In this document: in pieces, positions 18,481 to 28,464 of the stretch
How positions within the stretch are numbered: the stretch's first letter is position 1
How the letters are laid out: each line of letters begins with the position of its first letter
The notes under the pieces: model-generated
What the model was told of the DNA's origin: nothing
What the model saw: the letters and a program-made list of their open reading frames with translations, nothing else
The model's database searches: none
Source of the DNA: Kordiimonadaceae bacterium
GTDB taxonomy: Bacteria; Pseudomonadota; Alphaproteobacteria; Sphingomonadales; Kordiimonadaceae
Reading direction: 5' to 3'
DNA length: 64,000 nucleotides
NCBI GenBank assembly: GCA_017640725.1
Contig: JAEPQB010000003.1
Coordinates: 62,001-126,000 of the forward strand
Program-made: the position numbers and the translations under genes

Positions 18481-18498
18481 GCTGCGGGGGGAAGTAGG

Positions 18499-18909
18499 TT
18501 ATCCCCCAAAAAGTTTCACCAGTCGGTCGTAAATGGAGGCCGGGTCGAACGGCTTTACAATATAGCCTTGAACCCCGATTTCTTTCGCTGCGCGCAAATG
18601 CTCAGGGTCCGTGCTGCCACTCATCAAAATAACAGGGGTCCGCGATTTTACGATGTCATAGCGAAGGTTGTTGGGCTGCCTCAGAGTTTGCACAAAGCCA
18701 ATGCCATCAAGGTCTTCCATCATGATATCGCACAATATGAGATCATAACGTTTTGCATCCAGCGCCTTAAGCGCCTTCGACCCACTATAAGCAGAATCAA
18801 CCTCTTTAAATCCTACTTTCAGTAACAAATGGCTCAGCATGTCGTGGATGATCTTTTGATCGTCCACAACCAAAACAGCCAAACCGTCAAATGCCGGATT
18901 GTGTCTCAC
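18499..18909 (-). CDS. CheY-like single-domain response regulator
   Basis: A 136-residue receiver with no output domain. The acidic pair is in VLVVDDQK, the phosphoacceptor Asp in LILCDIMMEDLDG (about residue 62), Thr/Ser in VILMSGS, and Lys in GYIVKPFDP. All key residues are present, unlike the degenerate receiver next door. The start is GTG at 18909 with only a weak ribosome binding site. It lies tail to tail with the HPt gene, 18 bp apart, with an imperfect G/C hairpin between them. Whether the HPt protein phosphorylates it is untested. Confidence 0.9.
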   Translation of the reverse strand: MRHNPAFDGLAVLVVDDQKIIHDMLSHLLLKVGFKEVDSAYSGSKALKALDAKRYDLILCDIMMEDLDGIGFVQTLRQPNNLRYDIVKSRTPVILMSGSTDPEHLRAAKEIGVQGYIVKPFDPASIYDRLVKLFGG

Positions 18910-19045
18910 ATTGGTTCTCGAACTGCGTCAATTTCCTCGGGAACCAAATTACACTAAATCGCAATTATTTGAAGCGGGGAATCAGTAGGTGCGCCGGCAA
19001 CTGATATCTGAGTGCGAGGTACAGGTCACTCAAAAATAGTTGTGT

Positions 19046-21301
19046 TTACCGCTTCCGGTTTGGCCTGCTGCGCTTGCCTGGGCGGCCGCCTTGACCGCGC
19101 TTCTTCATGAATTTCATGTCCTTCATGCGCGGGCCATCACGACCGGCAAGCTCAAGCTTCAAGCCGCCAGTAAACCGGTTTGCTTCCACAAGGCGTACGT
19201 CCAACTTGTCGCCGAGTGCATACGTTTCGCCGGTTTTTTCGCCAATCAGCGCATGCTGGCTCTCATCATGGTAGTAGAAATCGTTGCCGATTTCAGAGAT
19301 GGGGATCAAGCCATCGCCGCCAGATGGTTCAAGCTCGACAAACAGACCAAACCGGGTAACACCAGAAACACGGCCAATGAACTCATCTCCCACATGATCG
19401 GCGAGATAGGACGCCATATAGCGGTCGGTCGAGTCGCGCTCTGCCGCCATGGCCCGCCGTTCCGTGCCAGAGATTTGCTCACCAATCGCTTCCATGTCTT
19501 CAACTTCCGTTGCGGTCAGGCCGTCCTTCCCAAGGTCGAGGGCTTTAATGAGGCCGCGATGCACCAGCAAATCTGCATATCGACGGATTGGGGATGTGAA
19601 GTGCGCATATTTGGGTAGCGCGAGGCCGAAATGCCCCCGGTTTTCTGGTGAATAATAGGCCTGTGTTTGGGAGCGAAGTACCACCTCATTGACCATATGC
19701 TCATGCGTGGTGCCAGAAACTTTGTGCAAAATGCCGTTGAACAGGCGTGGCATCATCACATTGCCCTTGGCAAGCGACAAGTCCAGCGTGCTCAGGAACT
19801 CACGCAGGCTTTCAAGCTTATCAAGTGGGGGTTCTTCATGAACCCGGTACATGGCAGGTGTGCGCTTTTTCTCCAGCTCTTCAGCCGCCGCCACATTGGC
19901 CGAAATCATGAATTCTTCGACAATTTTATGGGCATCATAACGTTCCCGCAGCGTAATGCCGCGCACGTGCCCAGTTTCATCAAGGTCAATTTTACGTTCA
20001 GGCAGATCAAGGTCCAGCGGCTCCCGCTTGGACCGTGCCTTCATCAAGGCTTTAAACGTGCCAAACAATGGTTTGAGCACGGGTTCCAGCAGGCCTTCAG
20101 TTTCAGCATCTGGCGAGCCATCCAGTGCAGCCTGAACGCGTGCATAGGTGATGTTGCCATGGCTTTTCATCAGCCCGCGGATGAATTTGTGACGTCGTTT
20201 GTTTCCGTCTTTGTCAAACCACATGTGAACTGCCATACAGGCACGCTCTTCACCGGGTTTGAGGCTGCACAACCCTGCCGACAGGGCTTCCGGCAGCATT
20301 GGCACAACTCGGTCCGGAAAATAGCAGCTGTTGCCACGTTTTACGGCTTCCCGGTCAAGCGCACTGTCTGGCTGCACATAGTGGGCAACATCGGCAATGG
20401 CCACTATCGCGTGCCAGCCACCGGGGTTTTCCGGGTCTGGGTCGGCTTCGGCCCAAATTGCGTCGTCGTGGTCGCGAGCGTCCACCGGATCGATGGTGAT
20501 GAGGGGGATGCCCCTCAGGTCTGTCCGCTCACCAAGGTCCACAGGTTTTGCCTCATCGGCTTCCTGCAACACATGCTCTGGGAACTCAAAGGGAATGTCA
20601 TGTGCGTGGATCGCAATCATGCTAATTGACCGGGCGGCACTTACGTCCCCCAGCCGCTCGCGGATGCGGGCACGCTTGGGCCCCATGTTGCGCCGACGGT
20701 TCAGAACCGGCTCTGCTGTAACCAGCTCGCCTTCGGTGGCGCCTCGCACATCTTCCCGGTCCACCCAATATTCATCGCGGTTCTTCTTGTCGATCGGGTG
20801 AATGCGGCCGCCATTTTCGCCGCCGTGAAACACACCAAGGATACTGCGCGGCGACGTTTTCAGGTTTTTCAGGATTTGCGCCCGGTATGTGGGCGGTTGG
20901 TCCTTAATGGGAATGAGGCGCGCTAATACACGGTCGCCTGGCCCAAGGGCAGGGTGTTTTTTTCTTTTATTTTCAGTCAGATAAATGGTGGGCAGAGGTT
21001 CTTTTCGGTCCCATTTGACCGGCTTCAGCAGCGCGTCACCATGTTTATCGACGCCAGAAAATTCTAAAACCTGTACGCCGGGCAGGCGATCCGCAGGCCT
21101 GAGCGCGCGGCCGGCATCCTGCGCGATCAAGCCATCATTCAGCATCTGCCGAAGAAGTTTCTTCAGCATGACTTTGTCTTGGCCCTTGATCTGAAAAGCG
21201 CGCGCGACTTCCCGTTTGGTGATCTTGCCACCACCTTCTTTCAGGAAAGCGAGAATGTCGTCACTGGTTGGAAACCGGTCGATCTTTATGGGTTTTGGCA
21301 A
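19046..21301 (-). CDS. rnr: Ribonuclease R
   Basis: Processive 3'-5' exoribonuclease that degrades structured RNA and works with SmpB-tmRNA in quality control. The 751-residue product has an N-terminal helix-turn-helix region (about 10-65), cold-shock-like RNA-binding domains, and a catalytic RNB domain with ITIDPVDARDHDDAIWAEAD carrying the metal-binding Asp cluster near residue 280. A C-terminal S1 domain (VGDEFIGRVSGVTRFGLFV) and a basic tail rich in Lys, Arg and Gly follow. The start is TTG at 21301; an upstream ATG at 21312 is out of frame. It begins 30 bp after the topA stop and is probably cotranscribed with it. Confidence 0.95.
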   Translation of the reverse strand: MPKPIKIDRFPTSDDILAFLKEGGGKITKREVARAFQIKGQDKVMLKKLLRQMLNDGLIAQDAGRALRPADRLPGVQVLEFSGVDKHGDALLKPVKWDRKEPLPTIYLTENKRKKHPALGPGDRVLARLIPIKDQPPTYRAQILKNLKTSPRSILGVFHGGENGGRIHPIDKKNRDEYWVDREDVRGATEGELVTAEPVLNRRRNMGPKRARIRERLGDVSAARSISMIAIHAHDIPFEFPEHVLQEADEAKPVDLGERTDLRGIPLITIDPVDARDHDDAIWAEADPDPENPGGWHAIVAIADVAHYVQPDSALDREAVKRGNSCYFPDRVVPMLPEALSAGLCSLKPGEERACMAVHMWFDKDGNKRRHKFIRGLMKSHGNITYARVQAALDGSPDAETEGLLEPVLKPLFGTFKALMKARSKREPLDLDLPERKIDLDETGHVRGITLRERYDAHKIVEEFMISANVAAAEELEKKRTPAMYRVHEEPPLDKLESLREFLSTLDLSLAKGNVMMPRLFNGILHKVSGTTHEHMVNEVVLRSQTQAYYSPENRGHFGLALPKYAHFTSPIRRYADLLVHRGLIKALDLGKDGLTATEVEDMEAIGEQISGTERRAMAAERDSTDRYMASYLADHVGDEFIGRVSGVTRFGLFVELEPSGGDGLIPISEIGNDFYYHDESQHALIGEKTGETYALGDKLDVRLVEANRFTGGLKLELAGRDGPRMKDMKFMKKRGQGGRPGKRSRPNRKR

Positions 21302-21331
21302 GAGGATTCCATTCCACGGCGCAGCGCCAAC

Positions 21332-23866
21332 TTAAGAGGCTTTTTTACGCTTGCTTGTCTTTTTCTTGGCAGCTTTCGCAGCAATCCACTCCAGCGCCTG
21401 CTCAAGCGTTACTGACTCAGGTTCAGTCCCTTTGGGCAAGGTTGCATTGGTGCGATTGTGATTCACATACGGACCGTAACGGCCATCAAGTACGCGAATG
21501 GCTTTCCCATCATCAGGGTGTTCACCAAGTTCTTTAAGCACCGTTTTGGCGCCGCCCTTTTTCGCTGCGGCGTCCGCAATGGCGGCAACCGCGCGGTTCA
21601 GGCCAACAGAAAAGACTTCTTCGCTAGAGGCCAACTTGCCATAAACACCGTCGTGGGCAACATAGGGACCATAACGCCCGATCGCAGCCGTGATCGGTTT
21701 GCCCGTTTCCGGATGGTTCCCTACTTCGCGTGGCAGCGAAAGCAATTGAAGGGCTTTTTCCAGGTCAATCGACGCCGCATCCATGTCTTTCGGGATGGTT
21801 GCACGCTTTGGTTTGTCGCCTTTTTCTTTTGGCTCGCCAAGCTGGATATAAAGTCCAAACCGACCGGATTTGATCGCGACATCGTCACCAGTTTCCGGGT
21901 CAGCACCCAAAACACCGGTTCCATCGTTTTCCTCGTCGTTTTCATTATCGGCTTTTTGACCAAACGGGCGCGTGTAGCTGCATTCCGGATAGTTGGAGCA
22001 GCCTACGAACGCACCGTAGCGACTTGTTTTCAGTCCCAGACGTCCGTCATCGCAGGATGGGCATTTGCGCGGATTGTTGCCGCCCTCAGGGCGTTCGAAC
22101 ATCATGGGTTCGAGGAATTCATCCAGCGCGTCGATGACCACGGCGTTGCGCACGCCCAGAATTTCTTCGGTTTTTGGTTTAAATTCGGTCCAGAAGTCGC
22201 GCAACAGTGCTTTCCAGTCTTCTTTACCAGCAGAAACATGGTCAAGGCGCGTTTCCAGATTCGCGGTGAAGTCAAACTCCACATAGCGTTCGAAGAATTT
22301 TTCAAGGAACGCTGTTACTAACCGGCCTTTGTCTTCCGGGATAAAGCGGTTGCGGTCCATATGCACATAGCTGCGGTCGCGCAGCACCGTCAGAATGGAT
22401 GCATAAGTGGAAGGGCGGCCAATGCCCAACTCTTCCATGCGCTTCACAAGGCTTGCCTCGGTAAAGCGGGGAGGGGCCTCTGTAAAGTGCTGCTTTGATT
22501 TGGCTTCATTCAGCTTAACAACTTCGCCTTCTTTAACATTAGGCAGAAGTTTTTCTGCTTCATCGTCTTCGTCGTCTTTGCCTTCCTGGTAAACAGACAG
22601 GAAACCATCGAACTTGACGATTGTGCCTACGGCACGCAGTTCAGCAGTTTTATCCGAATTAAATAGAGTGATGGTGGTGCGCTCAAGCTGTGCACTTTCC
22701 ATCTGGCTCGCAATTGTGCGGCGCCAAATCAGTTCATAGAGCTTTAACTCGTCAGCATCCAATGCATGCGCAACGTCTGTCGGACGGCGCATCGGATCTG
22801 TTGGACGGATTGCTTCGTGGGCTTCTTGTGCGTTTTTAGCCTTTGTTTTGTAAACCCGCGGGCTACCGGGCAGATATTTGTCGCCGTAGCGCTCGGAAAT
22901 CATTTGCCGCGTACCATTGAGCGCTTCTTGCGCAATGCCAACGCCGTCTGTTCTCATGTACGTAATAAGACCGGTTACTTCACCGCCGAGCGATTTACCC
23001 TCATAGAGGCTTTGTGCAACACGCATTGTGCGGTTGGCGGCAAAACCGAGCTTACGGGCCGCTTCCTGCTGAAGCGTTGACGTCGTAAAGGGTGGCTGTG
23101 GGTTGCGTTTGGCTGGTTTGCGCTCAAGCGATGCAACGGTCAGCGGTTCGTTGCGCACAAGCGCCACAGCTGATGTCGCCATCTCTTCGTTTTTCAGGTC
23201 GTGCTTCGCCAGCTTGTTGCCGTTCATGGCATAAAGGCGGGCGTTGAAGTTTTTGCCTTCTGCTGCCTGTAATGCAGCCTCAACAGACCAATATTCCTGT
23301 GGCACAAAAGCTTCGATTTCAGCTTCGCGGTCACACACAAGCCGCAGGGCAACGGATTGCACCCGGCCGGCTGAGCGCGCGCCAGGCAACTTGCGCCAAA
23401 GTACTGGGGACAAAGTAAAGCCCACCAGATAGTCAAGCGCACGCCGCGCCAAATAAGCTTCGACAAGCTCGTCATCTAATTCGCGTGGCTCGGCCATCGC
23501 TTTCAGGATTGCGGATTTTGTGATTTCGTTGAAGACGACGCGTTTCACATCCACGTCCTTCAGTGCCTTCTTCTTTTTAAGGACCTCAAGCACATGCCAG
23601 CTGATGGCTTCACCCTCGCGGTCAGGGTCAGTTGCGAGGTAAAGGCGGTCAGACTCTTTAACAGCCTTGGCAATTTCTGTGAGTCGTTTGCTAGAGTCGC
23701 GGTCAACAGACCAGGCCATTTCGAAATCCTGGTCTGGCAGAACCGATCCATCTTTGGCGGGCAGGTCTCGCACGTGCCCAAAGCTGGCTAAGACCTTGTA
23801 ATCTTTACCAAGATATTTGTTGATCGTTTTCGCCTTGGCTGGCGACTCCACAATAACGACGTTCAT
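21332..23866 (-). CDS. topA: DNA topoisomerase I
   Basis: Type IA topoisomerase that relaxes negative supercoils. The 844-residue product starts with the Toprim domain (NVVIVESPAKAKTINKYLG; metal site DPDREGEAISWH), followed by the gate domains with the nucleophile Tyr303 in GLITYMRTDG. One four-cysteine zinc ribbon (CPSC…CSNYPEC) lies near residue 590, then repeated topo C-terminal modules of the GRYGPYV type, ending in a Lys-rich tail (KAAKKKTSKRKKAS). This is the usual alphaproteobacterial form. It is separated from dprA upstream by 115 bp, and rnr follows by 30 bp. Confidence 0.97.
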   Translation of the reverse strand: MNVVIVESPAKAKTINKYLGKDYKVLASFGHVRDLPAKDGSVLPDQDFEMAWSVDRDSSKRLTEIAKAVKESDRLYLATDPDREGEAISWHVLEVLKKKKALKDVDVKRVVFNEITKSAILKAMAEPRELDDELVEAYLARRALDYLVGFTLSPVLWRKLPGARSAGRVQSVALRLVCDREAEIEAFVPQEYWSVEAALQAAEGKNFNARLYAMNGNKLAKHDLKNEEMATSAVALVRNEPLTVASLERKPAKRNPQPPFTTSTLQQEAARKLGFAANRTMRVAQSLYEGKSLGGEVTGLITYMRTDGVGIAQEALNGTRQMISERYGDKYLPGSPRVYKTKAKNAQEAHEAIRPTDPMRRPTDVAHALDADELKLYELIWRRTIASQMESAQLERTTITLFNSDKTAELRAVGTIVKFDGFLSVYQEGKDDEDDEAEKLLPNVKEGEVVKLNEAKSKQHFTEAPPRFTEASLVKRMEELGIGRPSTYASILTVLRDRSYVHMDRNRFIPEDKGRLVTAFLEKFFERYVEFDFTANLETRLDHVSAGKEDWKALLRDFWTEFKPKTEEILGVRNAVVIDALDEFLEPMMFERPEGGNNPRKCPSCDDGRLGLKTSRYGAFVGCSNYPECSYTRPFGQKADNENDEENDGTGVLGADPETGDDVAIKSGRFGLYIQLGEPKEKGDKPKRATIPKDMDAASIDLEKALQLLSLPREVGNHPETGKPITAAIGRYGPYVAHDGVYGKLASSEEVFSVGLNRAVAAIADAAAKKGGAKTVLKELGEHPDDGKAIRVLDGRYGPYVNHNRTNATLPKGTEPESVTLEQALEWIAAKAAKKKTSKRKKAS

Positions 23867-23981
23867 AAAGCAGTTGTGTCCTTAAGACGTTACGGCACTG
23901 TTTTTCACGGCCTTCTTGGCCATCGAATCTTGTCCTCACCTAGAGGGAAGACGCGCGCAATGCAATGCCATTGTGCATTTT

Positions 23982-25070
23982 TCATTCAATTCTACTGAAC
24001 CTTCCGCCCGAATGGCGCGCGATTTTTCCGTCCAACTCCAACAGCTGAAGTTCAGCTACAACGCTCTGTGCTGCCATGCCGGAAAGCGCAACAATTTCGT
24101 CGATATGGATGGGGCTGGGGTTGAGTAGCGATAGTAGTTTTCCGACCGGTTGTGGTGGGGCCATAACTTTTTCCCCAACTGGGGTTTTGCTCTCATGGCC
24201 TGAAATATGGGACACAGCCTTTCGCGGCGCTGAGACAGCCAGCTCATGGATAATATCGTCCGCGTTGCGGACCAAAATGGCGCCGTCTTTTAAAAGTTGA
24301 TTGCCGCCAGCGGACCGAGGGTCTAGCGGAGAACCGGGCACGGCAAAGAGGTCACGGCCTTGCTCGGCGGCATAGCGGGCCGTGATCAGGGAGCCAGAGC
24401 GCGCGGCGGCTTCTATGATAAGGACACCGTCCGATAGCCCGGAAATGATGCGGTTCCTTCGCGGGAAATGACGGGCTTGGGGTTTGGCGCCTGGCGGCAT
24501 CTCGCTGACAACCAGCCCATTTTCCAGAATACTTCGATACAGATCCCGGTTTTCTTGCGGATAGACAACATCAAGGCCACCGGCGAGGCACGCAATGGTG
24601 CCGGAAGTGAGTGAAGCATGATGTGCTGCGGTATCTATGCCGCGTGCAAGACCTGAAACTATACCAACATTCTGTTTGCCCAAGTCAGATGCGATCGCGC
24701 CAGTTAGTTTCAAACCTGCGCCACTTGCGTTGCGGGCACCAACAATGGCGCATAGTTGTTTGTCAAACAGTCCAGCATCGCCCTTATAATAAAGAAGCGG
24801 CGGCGCATCAGGAATTGCTGACAAGCGGAAGGGATAAGTCTCAGAACCAAAAGTCGTAACGTTCATGCCTGAACTGGCGGCATTTTCAAGTTCTCGCTGT
24901 GCCGCCTGAACGGTACAGACTTTTTTTGCATTTGGCCCGTCCAGCAGCGCCTCAAGCGCATTTGCTGCCGAGCCGTGTTTTTCGACCAGTTTGTGGAATG
25001 TGACCGGACCAATTGACGTGCTTCGCGCCAGGCGAACTTGGGCAAGAAGCTGTGGGTCCGTAATGCTCAT
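23982..25070 (-). CDS. dprA: DprA, DNA-processing protein
   Basis: Loads RecA on incoming single-stranded DNA during natural transformation; it is conserved well beyond known competent species. The 362-residue product has a small N-terminal helix-hairpin region, the Rossmann core with CAIVGARNASGAGLK (about 105-120), SGLARGIDTAAHHASL and GVLIIEAAARSGSLITARYA, and a C-terminal winged-helix-like segment (residues about 295-362). Its start overlaps the plsY stop by 4 bp, so translation is probably coupled. The order plsY-dprA-topA is typical for the class and says nothing by itself about competence. Confidence 0.95.
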   Translation of the reverse strand: MSITDPQLLAQVRLARSTSIGPVTFHKLVEKHGSAANALEALLDGPNAKKVCTVQAAQRELENAASSGMNVTTFGSETYPFRLSAIPDAPPLLYYKGDAGLFDKQLCAIVGARNASGAGLKLTGAIASDLGKQNVGIVSGLARGIDTAAHHASLTSGTIACLAGGLDVVYPQENRDLYRSILENGLVVSEMPPGAKPQARHFPRRNRIISGLSDGVLIIEAAARSGSLITARYAAEQGRDLFAVPGSPLDPRSAGGNQLLKDGAILVRNADDIIHELAVSAPRKAVSHISGHESKTPVGEKVMAPPQPVGKLLSLLNPSPIHIDEIVALSGMAAQSVVAELQLLELDGKIARHSGGRFSRIE

Positions 25071-25678
25071 TCAGTTTCTTTGGCTTTCTTGCCGATTTTC
25101 GACTCGGTCCCGCTCAAAATTCGGCCGATGTTTTCGTGGTGGCGGATAAAAATCATCAGCGTCATGCCTGCGATAAACATCCAGTCAATGCCACCGCTCA
25201 GATAGTAGCTGGCGACGGGCGCGGCAACGGCGCTGGATAGTCCTGCCAGTGAAGACATGCGGAAGATGAGCGCCATCAGGCCCCAGGTTAGGGCTGCAAT
25301 GAGGCCAACAAGTGGCGAAACGGCAAACAGGGTGCCAAAGAAGGTGGCAACGCCCTTGCCACCTTTGAATTTTAAATACAGCGGGAAGCAATGTCCTACG
25401 AATGCAGCGAGACCTGCCGCAGCCGCCAGGTCGCGCATGCCCAACAGGTAGGTTGTTATGAGCACCGCGATCGCACCTTTGCCCGCGTCAAGGAGAAGGG
25501 TGGCCAGTGCCAAATCCTTACGACCGGTCCTGAGCACATTGGTGGCACCAATATTCCCCGAGCCAATTTCACGAATATCGCCGAGACCAGCTAACCGGGT
25601 TAACACTAGGCCAAAAGGCACGGCGCCCAAAAGGTAGCTCGCTATCAAAATGGCAATGCTTGTACTGCTGATTTCCAT
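25067..25678 (-). CDS. plsY: PlsY, acyl-phosphate:glycerol-3-phosphate acyltransferase
   Basis: Integral inner-membrane enzyme that acylates glycerol-3-phosphate from acyl-phosphate, the first step of phospholipid synthesis. The 203-residue product has several hydrophobic segments and all three cytoplasmic signature loops: SGNIGATNVLRTGRK near residue 40, GHCFPLYLKFKGGKGVATFFG near residues 94-114, and the C-terminal IFIRHHENIGRILSGTE. Length matches the family. It starts 2 bp after the pyrC stop and overlaps dprA by 4 bp, inside one tight operon. Confidence 0.96.
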   Translation of the reverse strand: MEISSTSIAILIASYLLGAVPFGLVLTRLAGLGDIREIGSGNIGATNVLRTGRKDLALATLLLDAGKGAIAVLITTYLLGMRDLAAAAGLAAFVGHCFPLYLKFKGGKGVATFFGTLFAVSPLVGLIAALTWGLMALIFRMSSLAGLSSAVAAPVASYYLSGGIDWMFIAGMTLMIFIRHHENIGRILSGTESKIGKKAKETE

Positions 25679-25680
25679 GT

Positions 25681-26922
25681 CTAGTCCCTCTCAAACACTA
25701 CCATGCCGTCCGCCACGGTTTTCCATACCTGCCCCTGAACGGGCAGTGTATCAAATGGTGTATTTTTGGCATCAGACAGCAATTTTTCAGCTTCGATCCG
25801 CCATGGTTTGTTCGGATCAAAGATCGCGAAATCAGCAAAGGACCCGGCTTTTAGCGTGCCAGTAGTCAGCCCCAGCAGTTCGGCTGGTTTGGTCGATAAA
25901 GCGCGCAGAAGCGTCATCAGTTCCATTTGCCCGCGATGTACGGGGGCAAGCGCAAGTGCAAGCATAGTTTCAAATCCGACGACACCTGGTGCTGCCTGGG
26001 CAAATGGTAGTCGCTTAACGTCCGCGCTTTTGGGCATGTGATCACTCACGAGCGTATCGATGGTGCCATCCGCCAACCCTTCAATCAGCGCGACGCGGTC
26101 TTCTTCAGACCTGAGCGGGGGCTGAACTTTGGCAAATGTCCGATAGCCTTCAAGCGCATTATCATTAAGGTGCAAATAGTGCGGCGCCGTAGAGCATGAG
26201 ACTTTGACCCCTGCCGCTTTTGCGCGCCTGATGGCTTCAACGCCTTGCTTTGAAGACAAGAGCGCAAAGTGAAGTCGCGCGCCTGTCAGTTTGGCCAGGC
26301 TCACATCCTGGTCGATTTGCATGGCCTCTGCAGCAGCAGGGGAACCAACCAGCCCAAGCCGTGTGGCAATTTCACCTTCGTGTGCGATGGCACCGTCAGC
26401 CAGTTCAGGGTTTTCTGCGTACTGCACCACAAGCGCATCAAAATGCTTGGCATACTCAAGCAACCGCCGCATGACCTGCGCGTTAGAAACGGCCTTGGTG
26501 CAGTCAGTGAAGGCCACCGCGCCAGACTGCTGCATCTGGCCGATTTCGGCTATTTGCTCGCCGTTCATGCCCTGTGTGGCGGCCCCCATCGGGTAAACGC
26601 TCACCACCTGACTGTCGACGGACCGATGCCGGATGCGTTCTACCATCGCGTCATTATCAATTACTGAGGTTTGGTTCGGCTGCAGGATGATCGTTGTGAT
26701 GCCACCAGCAAGCGCCGCCTCCGAGTCGACCGCATGTGCGCGCATATCGATAAAGCCGGGGCACAGCACTCGGCCGCCGCAGTCAACCACCTCGGCGGCA
26801 CCATCGGTGGAGGCTGAAGCGCCAGCGTCTTCAATAATGTTGCCATCGATCACGAGGGAGCCCAATTCGTCCAAGCCAGTGGCCGGGTCCATCAAGCGCG
26901 CATTGGTAAAGGCCATCTTCAT
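25681..26922 (-). CDS. pyrC: Dihydroorotase-like protein, probably inactive (PyrC' type)
   Basis: Amidohydrolase-fold protein of 413 residues, closest in kind to the dihydroorotase homologues encoded beside pyrB in Alphaproteobacteria. True dihydroorotases have a DxHxH metal motif after CPGFID; here the stretch reads [18 protein letters not shown], so the first His is replaced by Arg and a zinc ligand is missing. The later [15 protein letters not shown] keeps Asp and His. In Pseudomonas-type systems an inactive PyrC' partner holds the aspartate transcarbamoylase complex together, and the same structural role is inferred here. A catalytic dihydroorotase would then be elsewhere in the genome. 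Start overlaps the pyrB stop by 4 bp. Confidence 0.88.
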   Translation of the reverse strand: MKMAFTNARLMDPATGLDELGSLVIDGNIIEDAGASASTDGAAEVVDCGGRVLCPGFIDMRAHAVDSEAALAGGITTIILQPNQTSVIDNDAMVERIRHRSVDSQVVSVYPMGAATQGMNGEQIAEIGQMQQSGAVAFTDCTKAVSNAQVMRRLLEYAKHFDALVVQYAENPELADGAIAHEGEIATRLGLVGSPAAAEAMQIDQDVSLAKLTGARLHFALLSSKQGVEAIRRAKAAGVKVSCSTAPHYLHLNDNALEGYRTFAKVQPPLRSEEDRVALIEGLADGTIDTLVSDHMPKSADVKRLPFAQAAPGVVGFETMLALALAPVHRGQMELMTLLRALSTKPAELLGLTTGTLKAGSFADFAIFDPNKPWRIEAEKLLSDAKNTPFDTLPVQGQVWKTVADGMVVFERD

Positions 26923-27923
26923 TGGGCGGCCTCCTTACGCAAATCCCGGGTCAGCACATCAATGCAGGCCATGCGAACAGCCACACCCATTTCAACCTGT
27001 TCTTCAATGGCGGACCGGTCCAGGTCATCTGCAACGTCAGACGCAATCTCCACGCCGCGGTTCATGGGGCCCGGGTGCATAACCAGCACATCGTCGCTGG
27101 CCGCTTTCAGCTTTTCGCGGGTAAGGCCCCAAAACTGATAATATTCCCTGAGTGACGGCAGGAAGGCACCCTGCATGCGCTCGTTTTGCAGCCGCAGCAT
27201 CATCACAACGTCAGCTCCTTCAAGGCCTTGTTCCATATGATGAAAAACCTCTACCCCCAAAAGGTCAACGTCTGCGGGTAATAGGGTAGGCGGTGCAACG
27301 AGCCGCACGCGCGCGCCCATCGCATTCAATAGATAGATGTTTGAGCGTGCCACACGGCTGTGCGCAACATCGCCGGAAATGACAATCGTTTGCCCGTGAA
27401 TGCTGCCTTTGCGGCGCTGGATAGTTAGTGCGTCAAGAAGCGCCTGCGTCGGGTGCTCAGCGCGACCATCGCCCGCGTTAATGACGGCGCAGTCCATTTT
27501 CTCAGACAAGAGCTTTACGGCACCACTGTCGCCGTGGCGAACCACCAGCACGTCGGGGTGCATGGCATTCAGCGTTGCGGCTGTGTCCAGCATTGTTTCG
27601 CCCTTTTTAATGGACGATGTGCCGGTCGACATGGAAATAGTGTCGAGCCCCAGGCGCTTTCCCGCAATTTCGAAACTCATCAGCGTGCGCGTGGAGTTTT
27701 CGAAAAACAGGTTGATTTGGGTGAGGCCACTGCAGGTCTCTGTGGACTTGCTGGCTTGCCGGTTAAGATCAACATAGCCCTCAGCTACATCCAGCAAATG
27801 CTTGATGGCTGTGGGGTCCAGGTTCCAGATGCCAAGTAAATGTTTATGAGGAAAAAGGTGTCCCGAGGGCGGAGAAACTTCCGCGCGCGGGTAAGAGGCC
27901 GGATCGGTCTTCTGCGTGCTCAT
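26919..27923 (-). CDS. pyrB: Aspartate carbamoyltransferase catalytic subunit
   Basis: Joins carbamoyl phosphate and aspartate in pyrimidine synthesis. The 334-residue product has the carbamoyl-phosphate loop [13 protein letters not shown] (about residue 73), [12 protein letters not shown] (about 156) and [11 protein letters not shown] (about 283). Residues 1-25 extend beyond E. coli PyrB, as in PyrC'-linked class A/B enzymes. No regulatory pyrI is nearby. The frame can begin at TTG 27926, but the adjacent ATG at 27923 is preferred. A possible promoter ends only a few bases upstream of the start codon. Confidence 0.96.
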   Translation of the reverse strand: MSTQKTDPASYPRAEVSPPSGHLFPHKHLLGIWNLDPTAIKHLLDVAEGYVDLNRQASKSTETCSGLTQINLFFENSTRTLMSFEIAGKRLGLDTISMSTGTSSIKKGETMLDTAATLNAMHPDVLVVRHGDSGAVKLLSEKMDCAVINAGDGRAEHPTQALLDALTIQRRKGSIHGQTIVISGDVAHSRVARSNIYLLNAMGARVRLVAPPTLLPADVDLLGVEVFHHMEQGLEGADVVMMLRLQNERMQGAFLPSLREYYQFWGLTREKLKAASDDVLVMHPGPMNRGVEIASDVADDLDRSAIEEQVEMGVAVRMACIDVLTRDLRKEAAQ

Positions 27924-27931
27924 CAAGGGGC

Positions 27932-27960
27932 CTTATAGGGCCAATCGAAAGTGGCCGCAA
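27932..27960 (-). promoter_or_regulatory. Candidate promoter of the pyrB operon, nearly leaderless
   Basis: On the minus strand TTGCGG (27960-27955) and TATAAG (27937-27932) are 17 bp apart. Transcription would begin around 27925, within a few bases of the pyrB ATG, so the message would have almost no leader. The match is moderate and untested. Confidence 0.35.
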
Positions 27961-28000
27961 GGCCTGAATGATTGTTGTTCAAATATCAGATAAGACGGCA

Positions 28001-28462
28001 TTAAAGTGCATGCAGTGCGCCTTGCAGAATGTAAGCTGCTGCCATCTTATCCACCAGTTCCTTGCGGCGGGCGCGGCTGCGGTCTGCTTCAATCAATGTA
28101 CGCTCCACGGCGCTGGTTGAAAGCCGCTCATCCCATAAGGCTTGGGGGAGCGGAATTTTTTCCGCCAGATTTCTCGAAAACGCCATGGTGGCCTGGCACC
28201 GCGGGCCTTCGCTGCCGTCCATATTGACAGGCCAGCCCAACACAAAGCCGCCCACTTTTTGGGCCGTCACAATGTCCTGCAGGCGCGCCACATCCACTTT
28301 GAATTTGGTGCGTTTGATGGTTTCCATCGGTGTGGCGATGGTGAGCGTTGTGTCAGAGAGCGCAAGCCCAATGGTTTTGGTGCCAATATCCAGCCCAAGC
28401 AAGCGCTCGCCCGAATTCAGGCTGCGCTTCAGGTCTGGCACTGGCAGCAACAAGTCACTCAT
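28001..28462 (-). CDS. ruvX: RuvX/YqgF, Holliday junction resolvase-like pre-16S rRNA nuclease
   Basis: A 153-residue RNase H-fold nuclease. In E. coli YqgF matures the 5' end of 16S rRNA; a Holliday-junction resolvase role was first proposed from structure. Motifs are LLGLDIGTKTIGLALSD with the first catalytic Asp (about residue 25), the central GGFVLGWPVNMDGSEGPRCQ, and the C-terminal LWDERLSTSAVERTL with catalytic Glu; the final DKMAAAYILQGAL carries the last Asp. It starts 2 bp after the DUF3089 stop, and 77 bp separate its end from pyrB. Confidence 0.95.
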   Translation of the reverse strand: MSDLLLPVPDLKRSLNSGERLLGLDIGTKTIGLALSDTTLTIATPMETIKRTKFKVDVARLQDIVTAQKVGGFVLGWPVNMDGSEGPRCQATMAFSRNLAEKIPLPQALWDERLSTSAVERTLIEADRSRARRKELVDKMAAAYILQGALHAL

Positions 28463-28464
28463 TG

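Noticed and set aside
18481-18510. Terminator between the HPt and CheY-like genes
   Set aside because: The G-run and C-run can pair, but the stem is loose and there is no good T-run on either strand.
19667-20629. 320-codon plus-strand frame inside rnr
   Set aside because: Antisense to the conserved RNB domain; no start signal or family seen.
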